Numbered from the stretch's first letter, positions 1 through 8,382 are shown. The stretch: 11,470 nucleotides of DNA from Larix sibirica (GCA_004151065.3 NWUY0303927333.1:998-12467); one strand, 5' to 3'. Translations and numbers: made by a program. The notes: generated by a model not told the origin, from the letters alone.

Positions 1-28
1 ACTGGGGTAGAGTGGAATTAGAAACATG

Positions 29-835
29 AAGCATGTGTTGAGCATGATCATATCCAAAGAGAAATTTAACTTTCGTCAGAAGAGACAGATTCGATACGCA
101 TTGGCGTTAGTTCAGTAAGCATCAATTCTATATACAGATCCAAGAAGACTGCCTTCACCCTAAAAATCGCTTTGTCCAAGGCTTACAACAAGGTACGCTG
201 GACTTATATGTGGATAGATCTTACACAAATTGGCTTGTTTGTAAATTTCATCAATTGGATAAGGGCTACATCCAATATTATTCTTTTGTTGTATTAATAA
301 ACAGGGATACATATTCATTCTTCTAGGCTTCAAGGGGGTTGAGGCACGAGTGTCCATTGTCCCCCTTTCTTTTCCTACTAGTAGTGAAAAGTCTGAACAT
401 GTTGGTTTCTATGGTAAAAGATAGGGGAGAGCTCTTTGGTGTTAAAATAATTGATTCAATGTTCTTGACGCACCTATTATTTGTCGACGATGTCCTTCTG
501 TTTGGAAAAGGCTCCTCAAAAGATATGTAGACTCTTAGTCATCTTCTCACTCTCTTCAACAAAGCCACGGGTATGATCATAAGCGAAAACAAATCTTGCA
601 TTCTGAATAGTGGGCCGTTGGAGGAGTCATTAAGTCCTCTTCGTGGTGTATTGGTTCCCCCGATAAGGAACTAAAGGAAGGTTTCAAATACTTAGGATTC
701 TGTGTGAAACTAGTTGGTTAGAGATATGCCAACTAGCTATGGCTTTACAACAAAATAGAAGCTTGAATATACTATTGGGTGAACATGTTTCTATCCATAG
801 GAGGTCGCCTTGTGTTGATTAAAGTAGTTTTATAG
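29..835 (+). pseudogene. Reverse transcriptase domain of LINE ORF2, broken
   Basis: In the family this domain copies element RNA into DNA at a nicked target site. Readable blocks in order are VLSMIISKEKFNF and RQI near 44-91, the motif A block LKIALSKAYNKVRW at 160-201, LTQIG and INWIRA at 217-270, VVLIN near 288-302, SRGL-RHECPLSP near 330-365, the motif C block THLLFVDDVLLF with FVDD at 480-491, FNKATGM near 555-575, and FKYLGF then GGRLVLIK near 683-822. The family motif A is usually LDLSKAYD. Here the catalytic Asp reads Ala and the later Asp reads Asn, so motif A is dead even apart from frameshifts. RQGCPLSP has become RHECPLSP. Two frameshifts near 143 and 280, one near 635, and stops at 116, 324, 528, 719, 734, 764 and 833 interrupt it. 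Confidence 0.93.
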
Positions 836-1800
836 AGTATCCTGGTATATTGGTCCTCAATAGCTCATATTCCCAAAGGAATCCTAACCAAAATACACAA
901 GAAGAGTTTTCAATTTCGTTGGATAGGCTGTAAGCAAAGAGAAGGTATCCCTTTAGTGAAGTTGTCCAAAATAGCTCAACCAAAGTCTTTGGGGGAATGG
1001 GGCATTAAGAATGTCTATTTGTTTAGTCAAGCTCTAGTGGCTAGAATCCTTTGGTATCTATTTCAAAACAATGCTCTATGGGCCCAAACGATGAGATTAA
1101 AATACTTGGATGGCCAATCGATGGAGGAATGGTGTCGAAATCCTCATAAAATTTCCAAAAACAGTTCTATAGTATGGAATGCATTGGTCGACTCCTTCTC
1201 GTTAATTGGTAATTGGATAGCATGGAAAGTGGCTAATGGAAATAGCATAAGAATAGGCAAGGATCCATAGTTGGGAACAAAAGAGGATTTTCATCTATCT
1301 GAATATCTTAGAAGAGCTCTTGTTATTTCATACATTCGTAACCTAACCAATGCAGGTACTCAATATCCACAAGAAGTGGGGCACTCGAGATGGAAATCAA
1401 CATCCTCTCTTGGTCTTACAGGTGAGCAAGCACAAGAATGGAACCATTTTGTAGATCATTTATGCTATAATTTTATTTGTCTCAATGAAGATGTCCCAAA
1501 TTAATTGGTGTGGATAATGAATATTAAGACTGGTGATTACACTACTAAACTTGGATATTCAACACAAGCTGAGCTAGAGGCTCCAAATGAGAAAAAATGG
1601 TGGTGGACACTAGTTTGGAAGCCTTTTGGTCCGTTGAAATGAAAAATAGTTTTATGGTTGGCATTGAACAACAAAATTTTAATGTGGGACAACATTCTTA
1701 AAAGAGGATAGTGTGGACCAAATTGGTGTTCATTATGTAAACTGGAGGCAAAAACTGTTACACATATTTTTTTTGGAATGCTCTTATGCAGGTTAAACGT
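836..1800 (+). pseudogene. LINE ORF2 connector and zf-RVT zinc-binding module, broken
   Basis: This stretch runs in one frame (frame 2) from 836 to the T8 run at 1767-1774, interrupted by stops at 1268, 1502, 1640 and 1709. Early blocks read AHIPKGILTKI, GIPLVKLSKIAQPKSLG, EWGIKN, IVWNALV, LIGNWIAWKVANGNSI and IGKDP, all typical of the region after the RT thumb in plant LINEs. The stop at 1268 sits where the family has Trp (DPWLG). The zf-RVT part begins near 1590 with WWWTLVWKPFGPLK, then IVLWLALNNKILMWDNIL. It ends with a Cys-X2-Cys pair (codons at 1727 and 1736) and His-X4-Cys (codons 1763 and 1779), the last Cys lying across the T8 frameshift. The module is common downstream of plant LINE RTs; a nucleic-acid-binding role is presumed for the family. 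Confidence 0.9.
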
Positions 1801-2526
1801 GGAACATTGTTGCTACAATTTTCAAGCCAAAGCTTCATTGGAACTCTCCAATTATAGAAATCGCTCTTGAAAAGTGGTTCCAAGACTGGTCAATTGGTGA
1901 GTATGAAGCGCTCTCGAGCCTATTTGTGTAAGGGATTTTGTGGGTGCGAAATCAATCTATTTTTCAAGATAAGTCCATTCCTATAGAAGTCACAGGAGGT
2001 ATCATATTGAAATGGGTGCAAGAATATAAGGTGGTGCGTAAGATAGCAAAGCCAAGAGTTCCAATTTTTCCTCAGTTGGATTTTGAATTGCCTTGGGGTT
2101 ATTTTGATGGGTCCTGTCAAGGCCACCCGTCAATGTGTGGTATTAGAGCAGTTCTTTTTATTAATCATTTGCACTATTTTAAATTAGGTATGCAACATGT
2201 CATGGAACTAACACCAAAGTAGAGTTGGTGGCTTTATTGCGGTTATTGCAGCTTGCTAAATTAAAAAATTTGGATTGGATCCAAGTTTTGGGTGACTCCA
2301 AAATTGTCATAGACTGGGCTAACAACAAATCCAAAATCAAAATTTCCAACAGGAACACATACTGCAGGAAGTTAGAAAATCCATTCGGTCCTTTTAGTGG
2401 ATATCTTTCGGGCACATTCTCAGATAACTCAATTAGAAAGCGGACGAATTATCCAAAGAAGCTATGTTGATGAATCTAGGTACCTTCAATGTCTCGGAGT
2501 TTATGGATGGCCAAGAAAGAAAGTGA
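1801..2526 (+). pseudogene. LINE ORF2 C-terminal RNase H domain, broken, ending in TGA
   Basis: After a spacer with WVRNQSIFQDKSIPIEV (about 1941-1991), the RNase H fold starts at GYFDGS. The family cuts the RNA strand of RNA-DNA hybrids. The active-site residues can all still be found, though split among three frames: Asp at 2106 (frame 0), Glu at 2222 in NTKVELVALL and Asp at 2294 in VLGDSKIVIDW (both frame 2), His at 2413 in SFGHILR and Asp at 2443 in KADELSKEAM (both frame 1). Frameshifts lie near 2190 and 2350, with stops at 1794, 1929, 2395, 2425 and 2434. The tail NLGTFNVSEFMDGQERK ends at TGA 2524-2526, which I take as the original ORF2 stop because it is followed by UTR-like sequence and an A-tail. 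Confidence 0.92.
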
Positions 2527-2713
2527 ATGACATTTCGTTTCTAAAAAGAAGTGGTTGAAGTTTTTAGTATAGCAATAGTTTTTCTGTAAAGACAGTACAA
2601 GTTGAAAAATGGTTTTTTATACGCTCTAGTATTTTGTTTTTTTGTAGAGTCCATTTGGATTGAAATATGTATGTTCAGAGTTAATATAATGCTTTTTTCC
2701 TCGAGAAAAAAAA
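2527..2713 (+). other. LINE 3' UTR and short poly(A) tail
   Basis: About 180 bases separate the ORF2 stop from an A8 run at 2706-2713. The segment is T-rich, has no open frame of note and ends TTAATATAATGC, a T-run, CTCGAG and then A8. This is the expected place and form for a LINE 3' end. The tail is short, as in old copies. The boundary is inferred from the A-run, not from a target-site duplication. Confidence 0.7.
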
Positions 2714-3127
2714 GTACTTTGTTATACACTATAATTTAGTCATACTTGATTATTATTACATGAAGGGAGTAAGCTAAACAGTAGACGATTTGCACTTTTC
2801 CGGTGATTTTCTCGGAATCTGGTAATGCAATTTTTATTGAAATCGTGATTTTCATTGTTCAAATTGCAATTTTGATTGCAGAAATGGATTCAGCGCCCTT
2901 GATTACCCTTGGGACACATTGAATATACAATTCCAACAACCTAAACTACAATTTCATCAATTTTCATCCAATTTTAATTGGAAAAATTGCCCAAAAACAA
3001 ATGTAAATCATCAATCATGTAATTTACACATAGACAAGTTAATTAATTAAAATGAATCACTTCCTTTATTTAAGAAAATCTAATAACCATATTATTTCGT
3101 TTCGTTTCAAAAATATAATAAAATATA
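2714..3127. other. AT-rich intergenic stretch, no gene seen
   Basis: There is no coherent reading frame or RNA gene. Around 2825-2890 the words AATTGCAATTTT, TTGATTGCAG and ATTTTTATTGAAATCG recur in slightly varied form, giving weak local repetition. Nothing else is recognisable. Confidence 0.6.
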
Positions 3128-3189
3128 CATATCCTTACTTGTCTATAAAGACATAAGCATATCCTTACTTGTCTATAAAGACATAAGCA
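3128..3189. repeat. Perfect 30-bp tandem duplication
   Basis: A 30-base unit beginning CATATCCTTACTTGTC and ending AGACATAAG occupies 3128-3157 and again 3158-3187 with no mismatch, followed by two more matching bases. Perfect identity beside such degenerate sequence suggests a recent slippage or repair event, or an assembly artefact. Confidence 0.95.
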
Positions 3190-3480
3190 ATTTTCTTATG
3201 TAATCTCCCATGCTCTCTTTTTAATTATCTCACATCCATTTTCCGTTACTTTTAATTCTGTGTGACCCCATTTTGACACTTTCTCTTTCACAATACATTT
3301 TGCATCTCATTTCATAAAATCCACTCGAGACACTTTCACCTTCACTCGTGCACTTTAATCATTACAACTTACTCATCACTTCCACTTACCCTAGGCATTC
3401 GATCCCATTACTAATTACTTATTATTTCCTATATTCTTTTAATTAATATTTCCCTATCTAACTTTCCATGTTATTAAGGT
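3190..3480. other. Pyrimidine-rich stretch, no gene seen
   Basis: The + strand here is dominated by C and T with recurrent CACTTTC, CTTTCAC and CACTT words, for example near 3276-3360. No open frame, splice arrangement or RNA gene can be supported. It could be an old repeat edge or simple compositional drift. Confidence 0.5.
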
Positions 3481-3622
3481 TGTGACAAGTGATGTAGTGT
3501 AGAATGCCCATTAAAGGGTCAAAATCATCCAAAATAAAACATCGTACAAAATTAGTGGAGTGGGGTAGAGCACGCTTATTAAAGGAGAAAATTCCATGTA
3601 ATTTTATATCTAATCCTAAGAG

Positions 3623-3640
3623 GTGGATTTGGAAATCCAC
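3623..3640. repeat. Short near-perfect palindrome
   Basis: GTGGATTT, then GG, then AAATCCAC forms an 8-bp perfect inverted repeat with a 2-base centre. No T-run or gene follows, so no function is assigned. Confidence 0.6.
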
Positions 3641-3776
3641 ACCATATAGTATAAGCCATATATCATCACCATATATTAGTGTGTATATGCCATGTGACAA
3701 AAGATTATCATCCTAGCGTGTATATTCCATGTGCCAAAATACTATATAAATAATAAATAATAAATGTGATTTGCAA

Positions 3777-3911
3777 GTGATAACAAATACTTTATCTCAA
3801 TAAATAAGGTCGATGTCATTGCAATTTGTACCTACCTCATAAAATAATACATACACCACCCTTAAAAAGGAATATAAATAAAACATTATTTCTAAAGAAC
3901 ATTAATCATAC
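3777..3911. repeat. Diverged dispersed repeat, copy A
   Basis: This stretch aligns along its length with 6088-6228. Shared blocks in the same order are GTGA near the start, a TATCT-like word, TAAATAAxG, CATTGCAATTTG against CATGCAATTTGC, a CACCTC/TACCTC word followed by TAAA, ATAAATAAAA, and ATTAxTCATxC at the end. The two copies are old and clearly mutated. Sub-motifs of the form ATGCCATGTGACAAAAGATTAT also occur nearby at about 3684-3709, 3722-3745 and 4072-4096. The family is not recognised; it could be part of a MITE, an LTR or a satellite. Confidence 0.6.
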
Positions 3912-5289
3912 AAGTTCAAAAATAGAATACTTTAGACCTTAACATAACGTCATCACACTTAAAAAGGAAAAGCATTGCATCTAGCCTATGATTGGCTACG
4001 TAAAAAACACATGCAAAATCATTAAATAATAATATTGTTTGCAAATACAAAAACTTAAAATAATAGCAAAGTATATATGGCATGTGATAAAAGATGATAT
4101 ATATTTAAAATTTTGACAACCTTTTTTAAAGTAAGTTTGCTCATTGGTGCCAAAGGATTCAATTCAAAGTTTGATGGCATCTTTTTTTTAGATTTTTCTT
4201 TATTATGTTTACAAGATTTTTAATTTTGATGTTGACTTATTATTAAAGAAAGTAATGAATAGCACTGATGGTAACCTGTTATTTTGAAGAAGTTATGGAA
4301 GATGTAGTTGTTTTCAAAGGCTTTGTTCTGTTGATTAGATAAATTAGTGTTTGTGGTTATGTTTTTTTATTTTTGAATTGTTAGACATGGTAGACTATTC
4401 AGTTTTATTTAGCAATTTGTGGTTATTGGTTGGTTTGTAGTATGAATGGATAGTGGAATTATCGTTTGGTTATTATGTGATTGACTTAGTTGTTGGTTAA
4501 GTTCGCAGTGGTTATGATTTTCTATTTTTTTCCTCTTGACAATCATGGTAAGAAAAAAAAACTTATGTATACTTTTACATTTTATTTGATTCATTGAAAT
4601 TGCAAGAAAATAAGTTTTTTTCTCTTTTGAAAAGAAAGTAAGTTTATAGCTTTTAAAATGTTGAATCTTTTTGGATTGTCGTCATTTAAGTAATTTTTTT
4701 CAATTGCAAATTTGAAATGATAAAATTATTGTTTTTAATGTAAAAATAAATTCAATATTCATGAATGTCTTTATTGCCATCAGATTATGTAATGTAACAT
4801 ATGACAAGTGTAATTCCAACAATCCAAAATGATTCATGTCAGATTTCAGGCAAAAAATGTAGGTTTTCAGTCTTGTTATTCTACAGTGTTGAAAAAGGCC
4901 AACTCATAGCGTGTTTAGACTACTCACTTCCTTTATATTACAAGTGGAAAAGAGATTGATTACACATTTGGGAGAGGATTCTAGGTTAGGTGTCTCGACT
5001 TGAAACCCTTGCTATGGCGTATCAAGATCTAAGTTTTAAAAAATTTCAAAACAAAACTTAGGATTATTTGTATGTTATTGGGCCTCTTCCATTTAAAACA
5101 AAAATAAAAGCTAGATGAACAAAGTATGTTATGTCTCAGCCTATTGCTTTTAACAACTATCATATATATAAAATAATTGGTTTGAAGGAAACTTGGCCAA
5201 TGGCCTCTATGATATCTACATAAAAACATAGAAGATATAAGGGCAAAAGGGAAACTAGAACTGGGCCTCTACAACTAATATATACCTTC
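3912..5289. other. AT-rich intergenic DNA, no gene seen
   Basis: The sequence is strongly AT-rich with long T and A runs, for example T-rich from about 4140 to 4720. Reading frames present are short, low-complexity and without domain-like blocks on either strand. A somewhat less AT-rich patch near 4930-5030 still has no supported gene. Confidence 0.6.
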
Positions 5290-6060
5290 ATCTAGATATG
5301 GGTCTATCCCTGATGGTTTCTCTTCTCCCTCTTCTTCTATCTTGTGCAGTCATTAGGTAGTGGCGACCTTATTCCGGCCATCAAAACCCCTTGCAATCCT
5401 TTGTGTTTTGATGTGTTTCTTCTTGGGCTTGGTTTAACACTCTCTTAGCTCTTGGTATGGCATGCAAACTAGGGGATGGCCTCTAGGAGTTGGAGGAACT
5501 TACTTTGTGTCCATTGTTGGGTTTGCATCTTCACCCCAATAGTGAGCCTACCCCCTCAAACCCCCCTCCCATCCCTAAATCAATTCAACTTTGTATATCA
5601 ATATGGGAACTCAATACTCCATGCTTCTTGATTTCCTAGATTGGTTGGCTAGACCTTTCTTCTCCTCATACCTATCTCCTTGCTTGCTACACATACTAGA
5701 GGAAACTAGGGAGGCCATTATATGTGGCTAGGGTGTTTGATCATGAAAAGGAGCAGTTGTAGAATAAGGTCTCTAGTCATCACTCTCTAGGTGTTGACCT
5801 CCTCACACATATGTGCATCTTCATTGCATAACATGGGCTTGTCAACTCCTAGGCACATTCCATGAACTTCAAGAGACTTTGCAACTTTTTCTTCACTCTC
5901 CATGTGAATGTAATGAATGGCATGTTGTTGGATTGTATTCCCCCTCCCTTTTGCATTAGTTGCTTGCCACGTGCCACTAGTAGCCACCATGTGGTTGCCA
6001 TGAATTGCGACATGTGGTACCAGCGGATCTTGTTGCCTCGTAATTACTCGATTCGAGTGG
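5290..6060. other. Unassigned GC-richer segment
   Basis: Composition changes abruptly here. C/T-rich words such as TTCTCTTCTCCCTCTTCTTC (5319-5338), C-runs near 5551-5575 and GGCCATC-type words replace the surrounding AT-rich sequence. The segment reads like transcribed or 5'-UTR-like DNA, or an inserted element. On the minus strand an open stretch covers 5787-6131, but it shows no family motif and overlaps a repeat at one end. I cannot name a gene or element. Confidence 0.4.
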
Positions 6061-6087
6061 AACCCACAATATTTATTAATAAATATG

Positions 6088-6228
6088 TGACGTGACAAAA
6101 AATTATCTAGGTAAATAAAGTGAATGCTCATGCAATTTGCAAACTCACCTCGTAAAGAAATGCATATGCCTCATGACAAAAAATTGTATAAATAAAATAT
6201 GTTAATTTTAAAATATATTAGTCATGCC
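6088..6228. repeat. Diverged dispersed repeat, copy B
   Basis: This is the partner of 3777-3911 in the same orientation. It contains two related words about 80 bases apart, GTGACGTGACAAAAAATTAT at 6087-6106 and a CTCATGACAAAAAATTGTAT word near 6170-6189, suggesting the family itself has internal repeats. Copy B runs straight into the minisatellite at about 6229, so the minisatellite may have grown inside or at the edge of this element. Confidence 0.6.
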
Positions 6229-6868
6229 TAGTGTTCTCATGGAAGGATCAACCAAAACCCCCTCCAACTTAGTGTTCTCATTAAAGGGGAGTCCAAGGAA
6301 GGGTCGATCGACTCTTCCCTGAGCATAGTATTCATCTTGAGGGGGAGCTTGGGGAAGGGTTGGTTGACCTTTCCTTGAGCATAGTAGTCTCATCGAGAGA
6401 GAGATTGGAGAAGTGTCGATTGACCCTTCCTCGAGCATAGTATTCACATCATGAGGGTTCCCAGGGAAGGGGAAGGGTTGGTGAAGGGTTGGTACCGAGG
6501 GGAAGCATGGGGATGGATCCATTGACCCTTCCTCGAGTTTAGTATTCTTATCAAGCGGCTTCACGGGGAAAGGGTTAACCAACCTTTCCTTTGGATTAAT
6601 ATTCTCATTGATAGGGATGTTGAAGAAGGGTCGATTGATCCTTCATATTCTCATCAAGGGGAAGACAAGGAAAGTATCAATTGACCTTTCCTCTATATTA
6701 GTTTTATCAATGAAGGGGGAACCCAAGGAAGGGTCAATCGACTTTTGCTCTAGATCAATATTCTCATCTAAGGGCATCTTGAAGAAGGGTCGATTGACCC
6801 TTCATTAAGCATAGTATTCTCATTGAGAGGGAGCCCAAGGAAGGGTTGGTCGACCCTTCTTCCATAAC
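6229..6868. repeat. Degenerate ~56-bp minisatellite with a palindromic core in each unit
   Basis: Around ten diverged units follow one another. Each begins with an AGTATTCTCAT-like block, continues with an AGGGGGAGCCCAAG-like purine block, and reaches a core close to GAAGGGTCGATTGACCCTTC. Most then have CTCGAGCATAGTATT leading to the next unit. Good cores lie at 6298-6318, 6411-6430, 6626-6645, 6784-6803 and 6840-6860. Units 2 and 3 are 56 bases, so the period is not a multiple of three and the open frames here on both strands are by-products. The unit at about 6441-6540 is expanded by extra GGGAAGGGG-type sequence, and the unit near 6601-6647 is shortened. Confidence 0.88.
6464..6488 (+). 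other. Potential G-quadruplex in the expanded minisatellite unit
   Basis: Four G-runs, GGG (6464-6466), GGGG (6469-6472), GGG (6475-6477) and GGG (6486-6488), are separated by loops of 2, 2 and 8 bases. Further G-runs follow up to about 6515. This satisfies the usual G3+ N1-12 pattern. Folding in the cell is an inference. Confidence 0.55.
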
Positions 6869-7660
6869 AATATTACACTAATTTTTAATATGAAAATGAA
6901 CATTTATACTCGATAGTACTTGACTTAATTTAATTTTAAGTTATAACATCAATCTAAAAATAAATAATATTCGTCTAAAGATAAACATTGCTATGGGAGA
7001 AAATTGATTTATTAATTATGATTTTTTTAATTTGTTATTTTCAATGACTAATGTGTCAAATATTATTTCATAATGTTACTATTGAATCTATTTTCATAAA
7101 CATAGAAGTATATATTTAATAGTTAATAATTTTGATATGATAAGAATATATTGTGAGATTTATGTATAAATAACTATATTATAGTTAATTTGGTCTAGCC
7201 CTAGTGTTTGTAGGATGGAATGTTATCATCCCCACCCACATTCTATTTTTGTAAGTGACATATTGATCTTATATCGAATATGTTATTGTAATGACTTTGA
7301 GTCCTATTGTTGACTTGGCCTTGTGCCCTTAAGGATCTAGGATTTACCCTGGGTACCATCCTTGAAATGAGGGGAAGTGGATAGGGGTTTACCCTAGGAT
7401 AATTGCCTAGAAAAAAATAATGATTTTATAATTAGTAATTTTGAAGATAAAATATTGTAATACAAGAGTGCCTATATTTTAAGACAACAAAGAAATATGA
7501 AGGGCATCAAACGACAGTACAAGAAGAGACCAACCAAGGACAAAATTAGATTGGAAAGTAAGTCAAATAAACAAGAACTTTTTCTAATTTTGTTATCGAG
7601 ATCGAGCAATGTTGAGTAGCCAAGAGGTTACCAAACATCCCAAATTTTGATAATGCTAGA
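6869..7660. other. AT-rich intergenic DNA with a short GC-richer patch
   Basis: 6869-7190 is AT-rich without a usable frame. From 7200 to 7400 composition rises, with ATGTTATCATCCCCACCC at 7220-7237 and two related words, GATTTACCCTGGG at 7341 and GGTTTACCCTAGG at 7386. TGTTATCATCCCC could be an LTR start, but no matching end or target duplication is visible. 7420-7660 has no supported feature. Confidence 0.45.
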
Positions 7661-8075
7661 TGTAAAATCCCCTATTTTACTATAAGAACTTTAATTTTTA
7701 TCAAGTTAAGCAATGGATGGGCACTTGGCCTAGTCATTGGGCCTACTAGGACAAGTTACACTTACATATAAATAGAAGAGATTAAGCTAAGACGTAGAGT
7801 AGAGAAATTCTTGTTAATATTGTGCTATTAGAGAACACAAAGATTATCGGATGGTTGTTATAAGCTAAGACTAAGATAAGTATAATGTTATTATTTTGAG
7901 AGTTAGATTTTGTCCTTGGTTTTTAGGCTTTCCCACTATAAAACTTGTGCTTGTGATTGAGATGTGTCCATATTTTGGAAATGAATAAATTTTTATAGTG
8001 TTATCTAACATTACTTACTTTATACATCCAATTATGAGTTTTGTTATGCTTTGTTAAATATTTTTCACTCCAACA
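7661..8075 (+). mobile_element. Probable solo LTR of a Ty1/copia-type retrotransposon
   Basis: The segment begins TGTAAAATCCCC and ends CTCCAACA, so it has TG...CA ends. Inside are a TATA-like box (7767-7774), a likely R region with AAGCTAAGAC words, the block CCTTGGTTTTTAGGCTTTCC followed by CACTATAAAACTTGTGCTTG (about 7914-7954), and AATAAA at 7984-7989. That block resembles the segment of plant copia LTRs that reads roughly TTGGTTTTT..GGTTTTCCCACGTAAA..CTTGTG. GCTAG stands at 7655-7659 and again at 8076-8080, a candidate 5-bp target duplication that is one base out of register on the left. No primer-binding site follows and no polypurine tract precedes, which argues for a solo LTR. Length is about 415 bp. 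Confidence 0.6.
7767..7774 (+). promoter_or_regulatory. TATA-like box of the solo LTR
   Basis: TATAAATA lies about 105 bases into the putative LTR, followed by AGAAGAG and an AATAAA signal some 210 bases downstream. This is the usual promoter then poly(A)-signal order within a copia LTR. Activity is not shown. Confidence 0.45.
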
Positions 8076-8382
8076 GCTAGCTCCTCCTATTTATCATTGC
8101 TCCAATAAGACTAAAATATAGTTAATTTGTCTGGACTAAAATTTGTGAATGCTTAAGTATTGAAGCTTGAAGGCCACTCGTTAATTTAATATCCAACACC
8201 ATACTTATGTGCACCCCTGATAGCAAGGTGACACTATCTAGAATTGAGCCTGCATGTAACTTAAGGTTTAATGGGAACACTCTAAACTAGGTGAAGCCAT
8301 TAGGTGATGGTGAATTCCATGAAAGAAAAATATCCATTATTGTTCAAAGTTATGAAGGTCACATCAAGGTTGGCACTACTTC
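8076..8382. other. Intergenic DNA, no gene seen
   Basis: I see no long reading frame or recognisable domain. The position just before a polypurine tract would suit the 3' end of an LTR element's internal region, but no pol motif could be read in any frame. Confidence 0.4.

Larger units (their letters stand above)
1..2713 (+). mobile_element. Degenerate plant LINE (non-LTR retrotransposon), 3' portion of ORF2 plus 3' UTR and A-tail
   Basis: Conceptual translation, allowing frame changes, gives the plant LINE ORF2 order: reverse transcriptase, connector, zf-RVT zinc module, RNase H, stop, short 3' UTR and an A8 run at 2706-2713. The reading frame moves from frame 2 to 1 near 143, to 0 near 280, to 2 near 635, to 0 at the T8 run 1767-1774, to 2 near 2190 and to 1 near 2350. 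In-frame stops fall at 116, 324, 528, 719, 734, 764, 833, 1268, 1502, 1640, 1709, 1794, 1929, 2395, 2425 and 2434. The element cannot encode protein. RT sequence is already under way at position 1, so ORF1, the endonuclease and the 5' end lie outside the window or are lost. Target-site duplications cannot be judged. Confidence 0.95.

Noticed and set aside
160-357. Minus-strand frame opposite the RT domain
   Set aside because: It lies opposite the readable RT blocks of the LINE and has no independent support.
3458-3716. Overlapping frames on both strands near 3458-3716
   Set aside because: They are antiparallel shadows of each other in non-coding sequence, without family motifs and partly covering short repeats.
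4409-4594. Minus-strand frame in T-rich DNA
   Set aside because: It is low-complexity, Asn/Gln/Lys/Thr-rich translation expected from AT-rich non-coding DNA.
5787-6131. Minus-strand open frame of 114 codons
   Set aside because: It has no domain-like motif, its upstream end runs into the diverged repeat copy B, and a + strand frame of similar quality overlaps it. Nothing shows it is a gene.
6208-6582. Minus-strand 124-codon frame with repeated LEEGS-type words
   Set aside because: The repetition comes from the minisatellite. The period is about 56 bases, not a multiple of three, and the expanded unit breaks the pattern, so a repeat protein is not supported.
6608-6808. Plus-strand frame across the minisatellite
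   Set aside because: It is a by-product of the same tandem repeat on the other strand, with no start context or domain.
6229-6868. CRISPR-like array
   Set aside because: The repeated part covers the whole unit with no unique spacers, the units are diverged, no cas genes are present and the organism is evidently a plant.
7220-7420. Second LTR beginning TGTTATCATCCCC
   Set aside because: The start is plausible, but no CA end, TATA box, poly(A) signal or target duplication could be paired with it.
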